NCBI GenBank assembly: GCA_024644725.1
Contig: JAHEHE010000002.1
Span: 26,072-90,071 of the forward strand
Source: Flavobacteriaceae bacterium
Lineage (GTDB): Bacteria > Bacteroidota > Bacteroidia > Flavobacteriales > Flavobacteriaceae
Direction of reading: 5' to 3'
DNA: 64,000 nucleotides
Shown here: positions 1 through 7,918 of the stretch, piece after piece
Numbering within the stretch: position 1 is the stretch's first letter
Layout: the number at the start of each line of letters is the position of its first letter
The notes under the pieces: model-generated
What the model was told of the DNA's origin: nothing
What the model saw: only the letters and a program-made list of their open reading frames with translations
The model's database searches: none
Position numbers and translations under genes: made by a program

Positions 1-20
1 ATTAAATTCGATTTATAGCA

Positions 21-48
21 AAAAAAATCGCCCCGATTTCTCGGGGCG
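21..48 (-). terminator. Rho-independent terminator (minus strand)
   Basis: An 8-bp perfect GC-rich stem (CGCCCCGA at 29-36 pairing with TCGGGGCG at 41-48) closes a 4-base loop. Read on the minus strand it is followed by a run of seven T (27-21). There is no T-run on the plus-strand side, so it serves a minus-strand transcript. Confidence 0.8.
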
Positions 49-582
49 AAATCTGGTTGAAATAAATCAACCAAAATCAACTAACCAAACCTTATCTTTA
101 ACCTTGCGGTATATTTTTTTCCTTTATCCTTACAACGACTTCACATATGATTTGTTGTGTCGTAAACAGAAAAGAAATGTCTTTTCTAAATCTTCGTTCT
201 AAACTGCTCTGGAAATTTTTCTGGGGATTCTCCTTCCGTCATGCAATCACGATTGCAAATTAACATCATTATTCAGGAAAACCTTCATAATCTATTGTTA
301 AAATTTCCACTGTGAAATATTTGCCTTAAAGAACTTGTGTCGACTTTCGACGTTATTTTTAAAAACAACATTCGTGCCAAAAATTCGACTTAAAATCTAA
401 AATAATGTTAATGTTATTTTTATTACACAGAGCTTTTGCGGCTCAGATATGCTCTTAGACGCTGAAAAGAACAGCTCCTTTCAAAACATTTCAAATGGCC
501 CTGGGAAACAGATGAAATTTTTCACTCTTTTGCCATACGAATCCGGTGGTTGAATTCGTTATACAATAGAGTTTACTTCTTT

Positions 583-590
583 TAAACTTG
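583..590 (+). promoter_or_regulatory. Possible -7 box for the gene at 595
   Basis: TAAACTTG, one mismatch from the Bacteroidota TAnnTTTG box, ends four bases before the ATG. If used, the mRNA would be nearly leaderless, so the assignment is weak. Confidence 0.3.
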
Positions 591-594
591 TGCT

Positions 595-1023
595 ATGAAA
601 AAATTATTTACAACCGTACTGGTATTGTCGGCATTCGCCACTTTGAATGCCCAGTCTTATGAGGGAAAAGGTGACAGCAAGTTGAATGTGGGCTATGAGA
701 TCTATGGCATCGGACCTGGGATCAAAGCGAGTTATGATTATGGTCTGAGTGATATGTGGTCTGTAGGTGCTGGCGCCAGCTACTACTTTGACAATGAAGA
801 ACAGGACTATTTCATCTATGCCCGAACCAATCTTCACCTCGGCATTGTTTGGGATCTTCCCAGGCGGCTCGATCTCTATCCGGGAGTGGAGCTGGGATTC
901 AAGTCAAGCAGTGAAGTCGGGTTCACAGGATACCTGGGGGTTCGATATTGCATTACCAAAAAGATGAGCCTATTCGCAGAAATAGGCAATCACGGTGCGG
1001 CCGGAATCAGTTTCGATGTTTGA
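595..1023 (+). CDS. Small secreted beta-barrel-like protein (DUF6646-like)
   Basis: A 142-residue protein with a clean N-terminal signal peptide (MKKLF, hydrophobic core, cut near LNAQ-SYEG at residue 20). The mature part alternates polar and hydrophobic residues with many glycines and aromatics, as in a small outer-membrane beta barrel. It resembles short flavobacterial proteins filed as DUF6646, whose function is unknown; the family call is from memory of the pattern. It stands alone on the plus strand and runs tail to tail with the lipoprotein gene at 1024, with no gap between the two stop codons. Confidence 0.65.
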   Translation: MKKLFTTVLVLSAFATLNAQSYEGKGDSKLNVGYEIYGIGPGIKASYDYGLSDMWSVGAGASYYFDNEEQDYFIYARTNLHLGIVWDLPRRLDLYPGVELGFKSSSEVGFTGYLGVRYCITKKMSLFAEIGNHGAAGISFDV

Positions 1024-1518
1024 TCAGGGTCGGTACTGGGTTTCCAGTTTCTTTATACCCGTAACCTTGACGTAAGACTCAGCACCACTGACCGCATACA
1101 TGATCACAGCTTCGTCTTTTTCGAGCTCAAAAGGTATGTTCTTTCCCGTCTTGGGGGGTGCATTGCCATACTCATCCAGCGGGTTGCTGCTCATGACCTT
1201 GTCCGGGGGAATGAATTCAGAAAATGTGGCCTCCAAAACAAAATCGTTCCCGCTGAATTGAGGAACTACTTCAAACTCCTTGTTCTGAAAGTAAATCTTT
1301 GAAAACGAAAGGTTCAGGGACGTTGTGAAACCCGTTATTCTAATTGTAGTGCCACGTGTTCCCTGTTTGCCTCCCACCCATTGAAAATAGGTTTTTTCGT
1401 CAATTGAGAACGGTACTTTCTTCTGCACGACACTTGTCTTGCATCCGGAACTCATAACCAATAGAAAAAAAGCGAAAAGTAGACTGGAAATCTTTAAAGA
1501 TCTTTTGAGGTTTGACAT
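1024..1518 (-). CDS. Putative lipoprotein of unknown function
   Basis: A 164-residue protein. I place the start at the ATG at 1518, because it opens directly on a lipoprotein signal: basic MSNLKR, a hydrophobic stretch, then a lipobox ending MSSGC with the acylated cysteine about residue 26. The longer reading from 1557 would add a charged segment and overlap purF. The rest is predicted soluble and beta-rich, with no motif I recognise. It is the last gene of the pfkB-purF unit, 10 bases after purF. It is probably anchored on the periplasmic face of a membrane; its role is unknown. Confidence 0.7.
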   Translation of the reverse strand: MSNLKRSLKISSLLFAFFLLVMSSGCKTSVVQKKVPFSIDEKTYFQWVGGKQGTRGTTIRITGFTTSLNLSFSKIYFQNKEFEVVPQFSGNDFVLEATFSEFIPPDKVMSSNPLDEYGNAPPKTGKNIPFELEKDEAVIMYAVSGAESYVKVTGIKKLETQYRP

Positions 1519-1528
1519 GTCTGGTGGT

Positions 1529-3421
1529 TTAATAAGCCCTTTCCTTCTTGCCTTCATAGAAATTGATAAAGGCTCTGTTCACAACACGCATTCCTCCCGG
1601 GGTCGGAAAATTCCCTGTGAAATACCAGTCTCCTGTGTTTCCGGGACAAGCTTTGTGCAAATTCTCAATGGATTGAAAAATGATGTCTACTTCCGAGCTG
1701 ATTTCATCGGTTTTCAGCATATCAGCAATCTTGTCGGATATCTGATCTGCAGTGAAAGGCGCATAGAATTCTTTGACATAGTTTTCCGGTGACGGATTGT
1801 CTTCATTCGCTTTGCACTTCTCATAAACATCATCGATCACATTGGATTGTCCCGTCTCCTTCAAAAGTTCAAGAGTGGCTTTAAAGGCAATAAACTCCTC
1901 AATTCGAGCCATGTCAATTCCGTAGCAGTCCGGGTAACGGATCTGGGGCGCAGAAGAGACCACTATGATTTTTTTAGGCCCCAAACGGTCGAGAATCTTA
2001 ATGATGCTCTTCTTCAAGGTGGTCCCTCTGACAATGCTGTCGTCGATGATGACAAGATTGTCTGTTGATTTTACAACCCCATAGGTTACGTCATACACGT
2101 GAGCCACCAGGTCATCCCTGCTTTGGTCGTCAGCTATGAACGTTCTCAATTTCGCATCTTTGATGGCAATCTTTTCGATCCTCGGGCGTACAGACAAAAT
2201 TTCATTGACCCGCTCAGCCGAAATGTTTCGGTTCCCTGTCAGTATGGTGCTGACTTTATGCTGATTCAGGTACTCCTCCGCTGCTTCCGTAATGCCGAAA
2301 AAAGACGTTTCGGCCGTATTTGGGATGTAAGAGAACACTGTGTTTTTGATGTCATGATCAATATGTTCCAAAACCTTCGGGAAAATGTACTTCCCGAGCA
2401 TTTTTCTTTCGTGGTAGATCGAAGCGTCACTGCCACGTGAGAAATAAATTCTTTCGAAGGAACAGGCTTTCAAGGGCAATTGGTCCATGACCTGCTCCAT
2501 GGATACCTTGCCGTCCTTCTTGATGATCAAGGCATGTGCCCGCTCAATCTCTTGAATTTTATCGATGTCCACGTTGAATACCGTCTGGATCACAGGTCTT
2601 TCGGAAGCCACCACGACCACTTCGTCATCCTGATAGTAAAAAGCCGGTCTTATGCCAGACGGGTCACGAAGTACAAATGCGTCCCCGTGTCCAATGAGTC
2701 CGGCCATGGCATAACCTCCATCCCAGTTTTTGGAAGCTCTTCGCAATATCTTCTGGATATTGAGCTCCTTGGCGATCAGAGGCGATGCCTCTTTCTTGGT
2801 AATGCCTTTCTGCTTGAACTTGTAGTAAAGATCCAGTACTTCGTCATCGAGAAAATGACCAATTTTCTCCATAACAGTTACCGTATCGGTGTTTTCCTTC
2901 GGATGCTGGCCCAATTCGATGAGCTCCTTGAGAAGGTCTCCGGAATTGGTCATGTTGAAGTTCCCGGCCACGATCAGGTTCTTGTGCTTCCAGTTGTTTT
3001 GTCGCAAAAAAGGGTGTACGCTCTCCAGGCTGTTCTTGCCAAATGTGCCGTATCGCACGTGACCCAGATAAACGTTGCCCAGGTAGGGCAAATTCTCCTG
3101 TTGCCAAACGAGATCTTCTTTACGGTCGGGATTATTCTTTATCACGCCCCGGATCCTTTTATTGATTTTCGCAAAAATGTCCTGGATCGGTTGTTGGTTG
3201 TTTGACCTGACTCGGCTGATATATCGGGTTCCCGGTTTGGTATCAAACTTGATGCTCGCGAATCCCGCTCCATCTTGCCCGCGGTTATGCTGCTTTTCCA
3301 TGAGCAGGTACATCTTATTGATGCCGTAGAATGCCGTGCCGTACTTTTCCTTGTAGAATTCCAAAGGCTTGAGCAGCCTCACCATGGCTATTCCACATTC
3401 ATGTTTGATTGCATCACTCAT
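1529..3421 (-). CDS. purF: Amidophosphoribosyltransferase, long Bacteroidota form (PurF-like)
   Basis: A 630-residue class II glutamine amidotransferase joined to a phosphoribosyltransferase. The N-terminus carries HECGIA, so Cys9 would become the N-terminal nucleophile after removal of a short propeptide, as in PurF. The PRPP-binding motif VIIDDSIVRGTT lies near residue 456. The known family reaction makes phosphoribosylamine from PRPP and glutamine, the first step of purine synthesis. The protein is about 130-150 residues longer than ordinary PurF. Bacteroidota often carry this long form beside a normal-length one, so its exact substrate is less certain. It lies 14 bases after the pfkB-type kinase gene and before a lipoprotein gene. 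Confidence 0.85.
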   Translation of the reverse strand: MSDAIKHECGIAMVRLLKPLEFYKEKYGTAFYGINKMYLLMEKQHNRGQDGAGFASIKFDTKPGTRYISRVRSNNQQPIQDIFAKINKRIRGVIKNNPDRKEDLVWQQENLPYLGNVYLGHVRYGTFGKNSLESVHPFLRQNNWKHKNLIVAGNFNMTNSGDLLKELIELGQHPKENTDTVTVMEKIGHFLDDEVLDLYYKFKQKGITKKEASPLIAKELNIQKILRRASKNWDGGYAMAGLIGHGDAFVLRDPSGIRPAFYYQDDEVVVVASERPVIQTVFNVDIDKIQEIERAHALIIKKDGKVSMEQVMDQLPLKACSFERIYFSRGSDASIYHERKMLGKYIFPKVLEHIDHDIKNTVFSYIPNTAETSFFGITEAAEEYLNQHKVSTILTGNRNISAERVNEILSVRPRIEKIAIKDAKLRTFIADDQSRDDLVAHVYDVTYGVVKSTDNLVIIDDSIVRGTTLKKSIIKILDRLGPKKIIVVSSAPQIRYPDCYGIDMARIEEFIAFKATLELLKETGQSNVIDDVYEKCKANEDNPSPENYVKEFYAPFTADQISDKIADMLKTDEISSEVDIIFQSIENLHKACPGNTGDWYFTGNFPTPGGMRVVNRAFINFYEGKKERAY

Positions 3422-3435
3422 CGCCCTTGTACTTG

Positions 3436-4365
3436 TTATTGGGTTAGTTCGATTTCAAACTGAGTCAGCTGTTTGAACTGCTTCAGCCGTTTCCTTACTT
3501 CTTCCCGGCTCAGGTTGAGCATTCGCTCCACTCCGAATCTCTCTACGCAGAAAGAGGCAAAATTGGAGCCGTAAATTACGGCTCTTTTCATATTGTCAAA
3601 CGAAATGTCATTTGTGCTGGCAAGATAGCCTATGAATCCCCCTGCAAAGGTGTCTCCTGCACCCGTTGGATCGAAAACCTCCTCGAGGGGCAGTGCCGGG
3701 GCAAAGAAAACGTCTCCGTTATTGAAAAGCAGAGCTCCGTGCTCTCCTTTTTTGATTACCACGTACTTCGGCCCCATCTGGTGAATCTTTTCAGCGGCTT
3801 TCAAGAGGGAATACTCTCCACTCAGCTGCCTCGCCTCTTCATCGTTGATCGTGATGACGTCTACTTTTCCTACGACCTTGGCCAACTGTTCAGGAGTATT
3901 GTCCATCCAAAAATTCATGGTATCCAGAACAACCAGCTTCGGGCGCTCCGGAATCTGTTCGATCACGGCCATCTGAACATCGGGATGTAGATTTCCCAGC
4001 ATCAGGAAATCACAATCGATGAATTTTTCAGGGACCATAGGATTGAAGTCTGCCAATACGTTAAGGTCGGTGACAAGAGTTTCCCGGTCATTGAGGTTGT
4101 AATCGTACTTTCCCTTCCAGTAAAATGTCTTGCCTTCTTCCTGGATGTCAATCCCGGAGATGTCGATATTTCTCTCTTTGAAAATGTCCAGGTAAGCTTT
4201 CGGAAAATCTCCTCCGATCACCGAAATGATCCCCGATTCGGTGTTGAAATGTGAGGCCGACAAGCCGATGAAAGTTGCGGCTCCCCCAAGAATGCGGTCT
4301 GATTTCCCAAAGGGGGTTTCGATGTCGTCAAAAGCAACGGTTCCAACGATCAAAAGATTTCCCAT
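3436..4365 (-). CDS. PfkB-family sugar/nucleoside kinase
   Basis: A 309-residue ribokinase-fold kinase. Visible family marks are the paired glycines at 27-28 (LGGAATFIG) for substrate contact and the C-terminal DPTGAGDTFAGG near residue 233, which holds the catalytic aspartate and the anion hole for ATP transfer. The substrate cannot be read from the sequence. The position 14 bases upstream of purF suggests ribose, a nucleoside or another precursor feeding PRPP and purine synthesis, but that is inference. The start at 4365 is followed upstream by a -7 box shared, in palindromic form, with the divergent sufE gene. Confidence 0.85.
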   Translation of the reverse strand: MGNLLIVGTVAFDDIETPFGKSDRILGGAATFIGLSASHFNTESGIISVIGGDFPKAYLDIFKERNIDISGIDIQEEGKTFYWKGKYDYNLNDRETLVTDLNVLADFNPMVPEKFIDCDFLMLGNLHPDVQMAVIEQIPERPKLVVLDTMNFWMDNTPEQLAKVVGKVDVITINDEEARQLSGEYSLLKAAEKIHQMGPKYVVIKKGEHGALLFNNGDVFFAPALPLEEVFDPTGAGDTFAGGFIGYLASTNDISFDNMKRAVIYGSNFASFCVERFGVERMLNLSREEVRKRLKQFKQLTQFEIELTQ

Positions 4366-4382
4366 GAGGTCACATTTATTGG

Positions 4383-4400
4383 TTATTTTTGCAAAAATAA
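4383..4400. promoter_or_regulatory. Palindromic divergent promoter between pfkB-type kinase and sufE
   Basis: TTATTTTTG followed by its exact reverse complement CAAAAATAA gives an 18-bp perfect palindrome. Each half contains TATTTTTG, a match to the Bacteroidota -7 consensus, one for sufE (plus, start 4410) and one for the kinase gene (minus, start 4365). No clear -33 TTG box is seen for either side. Confidence 0.55.
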
Positions 4401-4409
4401 GTTTAAAAA

Positions 4410-4832
4410 ATGAGTATTAAGGATATACAGGAAGAAATTATCGAGGAGTTCGACATGTTCGAAGACTGGATGCAACGGTACGAATACATCATAGAATCAG
4501 GGAAATCACTTCAACAAATCGATCCAAAATTCAAGACAGACGACGCCCTGATCAAGGGCTGCCAATCCCAGGTATGGCTCCATGGAGATTTCGAGGATGG
4601 AAAACTTTCATTCACCGCCGACAGCGACGCCATACTGACCAAAGGGATCATTTCACTTTTGCTGCGCGTCTATTCGGGTCAAAACCCCAAAGACATATTG
4701 GAGGCCGAACCGTTTTTTATCGACGAGATCGGATTGAAAGAACATCTTTCTCCAACCCGGGCCAACGGATTGTTGTCTATGGTCAAGCAGATCAAGTTAC
4801 TGGCTCTGGCCCACCAGGCAAAGGCAGGCTGA
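4410..4832 (+). CDS. sufE: Cysteine desulfuration protein SufE
   Basis: A 140-residue SufE/CsdE-family sulfur acceptor. It takes the persulfide sulfur from the cysteine desulfurase SufS and passes it to the SufBCD scaffold for Fe-S cluster assembly in the cytosol. The acceptor cysteine sits in the family motif KGCQSQVWL as Cys51, the same number as in E. coli SufE, and total length fits the family. It leads a plus-strand set with the MIP18-type protein at 4923 and the DUF2480 protein; the suf scaffold genes themselves are not in this window. Confidence 0.93.
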   Translation: MSIKDIQEEIIEEFDMFEDWMQRYEYIIESGKSLQQIDPKFKTDDALIKGCQSQVWLHGDFEDGKLSFTADSDAILTKGIISLLLRVYSGQNPKDILEAEPFFIDEIGLKEHLSPTRANGLLSMVKQIKLLALAHQAKAG

Positions 4833-4922
4833 GAATTATGTTGATTAAGGGGATTCTGATGCATTTTGACAGTACGATCGATTCACTTATCTTTGCTCTT
4901 ATTTAGAATCATTTTAAAAAAG

Positions 4923-5243
4923 ATGGACGAAAAAATAAAGGAAGATTTGGGCGAGAAGATCGTGGAGATCATCAAGACGATTTACGATCCGGAAATTCCT
5001 GTCGACATATATGAGCTGGGACTGATTTACGACGTTTTTGTCAATGAAAACATGGACGTTAAGATTCTCATGACTCTTACTTCCCCTAACTGCCCGGTTG
5101 CTGAAACTTTACCCATGGAAGTTGAAGAGAAGATACGATCCATTGAAGAGGTGAAAAGTGCAGAGGTGGAGATCACCTTTGATCCTTCGTGGTCGCAGGA
5201 TATGATGAGCGAAGAAGCCAAACTCGAACTGGGCTTTCTGTAA
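4923..5243 (+). CDS. MIP18/DUF59-family Fe-S assembly protein (SufT-like)
   Basis: A 106-residue protein; the start is the ATG at 4923 because homologous sequence begins there, and upstream codons in frame are not protein-like. It shows DPEIPVDIYELGLIY from residue 22 and TSPNCPVAETLP with the conserved cysteine at 57, both hallmarks of the MIP18 (DUF59) family, which helps deliver or mature Fe-S clusters. Placement after sufE supports that role. It could be called sufT-like, but no symbol is certain. Confidence 0.88.
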   Translation: MDEKIKEDLGEKIVEIIKTIYDPEIPVDIYELGLIYDVFVNENMDVKILMTLTSPNCPVAETLPMEVEEKIRSIEEVKSAEVEITFDPSWSQDMMSEEAKLELGFL

Positions 5244-5254
5244 AACATTCAAAC

Positions 5255-5770
5255 ATGGCTGGAGAAATTGTGAACAGAGTGGCAGCCAGCAAGCTGATTA
5301 CCATTGACCTTGAAGACTTCTACCCTCCCGGAGAACGGGTTGCGATTGATCTCAAAGACTGGTTGCACGAGGGTCTTGTCCTCAGGGAAAAGGACTTCAG
5401 AAATGCGGTACAAGCCCATGACTGGTCGGCCTATCAAGGAAAATATGCTGCCGTTCTTTGTTCGACTGATGCCATTATTCCATCCTGGGCCTATTTGCTC
5501 GTAACGATTTCGCTTGCTCCCTATGCCAAGAAGGTAGTAATTGGTTCGCTCGAACTATTGGAATCCCATCTCTACGAAGCGATCATAGATTCTCTTCCGC
5601 TGGACCCATACAAAGATCGCCCCGTAATCATCAAGGGATGCTCAGAAAAAAACATTCCCGAAACTGCTTATGCCTCGCTCGTCTCACGTCTGTTGCCCGT
5701 AGTGGGCTCCCTGATGTACGGTGAAGCTTGCTCAAGCGTTCCTCTGCACAAGAAAAAGAAGTCACAATAG
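5255..5770 (+). CDS. DUF2480 family protein
   Basis: A 171-residue cytosolic protein of a family confined to Bacteroidota and of unknown function. The start at 5255 (MAGEIVNRV) follows the stop of the upstream Fe-S gene by 11 bases, so the three genes are probably one transcript. It has no signal peptide or membrane helix. Cysteines in the middle and near the C-terminus (CSTD, GCSEK, EACSS) and a lysine-rich tail are visible. Linkage to sufE and the MIP18 gene suggests a link to Fe-S metabolism, but nothing in the sequence proves it. Confidence 0.75.
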   Translation: MAGEIVNRVAASKLITIDLEDFYPPGERVAIDLKDWLHEGLVLREKDFRNAVQAHDWSAYQGKYAAVLCSTDAIIPSWAYLLVTISLAPYAKKVVIGSLELLESHLYEAIIDSLPLDPYKDRPVIIKGCSEKNIPETAYASLVSRLLPVVGSLMYGEACSSVPLHKKKKSQ

Positions 5771-5795
5771 AGTTCACTTAATTTACTGAATTGCT

Positions 5796-5803
5796 TATTT
5801 TTG
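5796..5803 (+). promoter_or_regulatory. -7 box for the DUF3078 gene
   Basis: TATTTTTG, an exact match to the Bacteroidota TAnnTTTG box, 29 bases before the ATG at 5833. Confidence 0.6.
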
Positions 5804-5832
5804 CGGCTCTAACATTCAATACTTAATCCCCT

Positions 5833-6756
5833 ATGAAACGTATTTTGTTATTTATGCTCCTGATCCTTGGCACCTCATTGTCGGAGGCGCAGACCAAAGA
5901 GGAGCTCGAAGCACTTAAAGCGGAAAAACAAGACTCTATAGATGCTCTGACATCCAAAGTTGACGCCTTGCAAGCTGAAATCGACGCCCTGCCCGGTTGG
6001 AGACTTCGGGCCACCGGAACAATCGGAGGAAGTGTATCTGGATTCAATAACTGGTATGCAAAAGACAAACCCAATGCATCGGTAGGCAACTTCGGAGTCA
6101 ACGTCTTTGGTTTTGCCGATCTGATTGAGGACAAGTTCTTTTGGAAGAATGCCATGAACATCAACATCGGTTGGGTTAAATTCGATGACAGGGATGACGA
6201 TACTGACAGCGACAACTATGAGGTGGCCAATGACATCTTCAACCTCTCGTCTCTTTACGGGCGGAAGTTGAGTGATAAATTCGCGATTTCAGGTTTGATG
6301 GAATATCGATCGACCCTGGTCAACAACTTCAACAATCCGGGCTTTCTCGATCTCGGTGTCGGTGGTACCTGGACCCCGTTGAGCGAACTTGTCGTGGTGA
6401 TTCATCCGGCGAACTACAACTTTGTTTTCAGTGACGGAGATTCCCAATATGACTCCTCCTTTGGTGCAAAGGTCGTAGCAGACTACACGAAAAAATTTGG
6501 GGGCCTCAACGTCAAGTCAAACCTATCGGTTTTCTTAAGCTATGAGGGGTCTGAGCTGTCCAATTACACCTGGACCAACTCTTTTAGCTACACAATATGG
6601 AAATCCTTGGGAATCGGATTTGATTTTGGTTTGAGAAAGAACCACCAGGAAGCGCTTAATTTTGCGCTGACCGATGATCCGGATGCGACATTTGACACGG
6701 TTGACAACGACCTGCAGTCCTTTTGGCTCCTGGGTCTGAACATCAACCTCGATTAA
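5833..6756 (+). CDS. DUF3078 outer-membrane-like protein
   Basis: A 307-residue exported protein. A signal peptide (MKRILLF, cut near SEAQ-TKEE at residue 20) is followed by a short coiled coil of about 30 residues (repeats of E, L, K, D), then a long beta-rich domain ending in a hydrophobic strand (LLGLNINLD), typical of outer-membrane barrels. The pattern fits DUF3078, widespread and uncharacterised in Bacteroidota. It has its own promoter and is followed by a transporter gene with a separate -7 box, so it is probably monocistronic. Confidence 0.75.
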   Translation: MKRILLFMLLILGTSLSEAQTKEELEALKAEKQDSIDALTSKVDALQAEIDALPGWRLRATGTIGGSVSGFNNWYAKDKPNASVGNFGVNVFGFADLIEDKFFWKNAMNINIGWVKFDDRDDDTDSDNYEVANDIFNLSSLYGRKLSDKFAISGLMEYRSTLVNNFNNPGFLDLGVGGTWTPLSELVVVIHPANYNFVFSDGDSQYDSSFGAKVVADYTKKFGGLNVKSNLSVFLSYEGSELSNYTWTNSFSYTIWKSLGIGFDFGLRKNHQEALNFALTDDPDATFDTVDNDLQSFWLLGLNINLD

Positions 6757-6799
6757 GTCCTTTCGGAAACGGACTTCGCACCATAGCCCGAAAAAGGAA

Positions 6800-6807
6800 T
6801 ATTTTTG
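6800..6807 (+). promoter_or_regulatory. -7 box for the CNNM-type transporter gene
   Basis: TATTTTTG, an exact match to the Bacteroidota -7 consensus, 26 bases upstream of the ATG at 6833. Confidence 0.5.
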
Positions 6808-6832
6808 ATACTTTAGCCCTAACACAGTGCCT

Positions 6833-7918
6833 ATGACACTTTTGATCATTTACGGGGTATTATCAATCATGTTCTCCTTCCTGTGTTCGATTCTGGAAGC
6901 TGTTCTGCTCAGTGTGACTCCCACCTTCATAACCGTTAAGAGCAATGAGGGAAAGGGCTTTGCTGAAGATCTGAAAAAACTCAAAGAGAATATAGATCAG
7001 CCGCTGATCACCATCCTTACTGTCAACACGGTTGCTCATACCGTCGGGGCCATACTTGTCGGTGTGCAGGCCGAAAAAACTTTTGGGTCCGGGAACAATG
7101 CTGTAGGAATCGTATCTGCGGTCATGACGCTTTTGATTCTCGTCCTTTCTGAGATCATACCGAAGTCTATCGGAGCCAATTACTGGCGCCAGCTGGCAAA
7201 TTTTGCATCAAAAGCCATCCTGATTCTCATGTTTCCCCTCAAGGTAACGGGAATTCTCTGGCTCCTTCAACAAACTACAAGGCTCATTGGAAAGGGCTCC
7301 CATCACAAGAATTTGAGCCGAGAAGACTTTCACGCCATGACGGATCTGGCCCAGGAGGAAGGCGTTTTCCAGGAATCTGAGAGTGTGGTCATCAAGAATA
7401 TCATTGATTTCAAAAAAATGGTCGCCAAAGACATCATGACACCCCGGACTGTCATTAAAATGGCTCATGAACAAACGACTATTCGTCAGTTTTACGATCG
7501 CAATCCCAAGCTCAAGTTTTCAAGGATCCCAATCTACAAGGATTCCCCGGATGACATCTCGGGCTATTTTTTGAAAGACCAGCTCTTCGAATCGATCATC
7601 AACGGTCTGGGCAACCAGTCACTCAGCACGATTTCCCGGGAAATTTATGTCGCTGAGCGGATGACACCGATTAAAACCCTTTTCGAAAACCTGATAGATC
7701 GACAGGAGCACATTGCCCTGGTTGTCGATGAATACGGTTCGGTCAGTGGTATCGTCACCCAGGAAGACATTATCGAAACGCTTCTTGGCCTCGAAATCGT
7801 TGATGAGAGTGACAGCCATGAGGATCTGCAGGTTCTGGCCAGAAAATTATGGAAAATTAGAGCGAAAAGGCATGGCATACTCGACAACGACGCATCAGAG
7901 GATCAACCTTCCTCCTGA
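6833..7918 (+). CDS. CNNM/CorB-type transporter with CBS domains
   Basis: A 361-residue inner-membrane protein. Residues 1-190 or so form a DUF21 (CNNM) domain with several hydrophobic helices (for example LILVLSEIIPKSIGAN, a conserved DUF21 stretch). A CBS pair follows (about 200-320; KDIMTPRTV opens the first, VVDEYGSVSGIVTQEDI closes the second). The family exports or regulates Mg2+ or similar divalent cations. The C-terminal CorC/HlyC domain present in many relatives is missing, leaving only a charged tail. I prefer the ATG at 6833 over a GTG two codons upstream. It ends tail to tail with hflX, overlapping by 16 bases. Confidence 0.82.
   Translation: MTLLIIYGVLSIMFSFLCSILEAVLLSVTPTFITVKSNEGKGFAEDLKKLKENIDQPLITILTVNTVAHTVGAILVGVQAEKTFGSGNNAVGIVSAVMTLLILVLSEIIPKSIGANYWRQLANFASKAILILMFPLKVTGILWLLQQTTRLIGKGSHHKNLSREDFHAMTDLAQEEGVFQESESVVIKNIIDFKKMVAKDIMTPRTVIKMAHEQTTIRQFYDRNPKLKFSRIPIYKDSPDDISGYFLKDQLFESIINGLGNQSLSTISREIYVAERMTPIKTLFENLIDRQEHIALVVDEYGSVSGIVTQEDIIETLLGLEIVDESDSHEDLQVLARKLWKIRAKRHGILDNDASEDQPSS

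Larger units (their letters stand above)
1..594. other. Gene-free stretch at left edge
   Basis: About 590 bases without a convincing gene. It is AT-rich with many stops in every frame. It holds a strong hairpin whose T-run lies on the minus strand (21-48), which implies a minus-strand transcript arriving from the right, yet no minus-strand gene of normal length lies between the hairpin and the plus-strand gene at 595. The only minus-strand reading frame that caught my eye is 27 codons (186-269). I recognise no known structured RNA here. Confidence 0.6.

Noticed and set aside
186-269. A 27-codon minus-strand frame considered as a gene
   Set aside because: No promoter or conservation evidence can be seen; kept only as an observation tied to the orphan terminator.
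2480-3205. A 241-codon plus-strand frame inside purF
   Set aside because: Antisense shadow of the amidotransferase gene; no motif.
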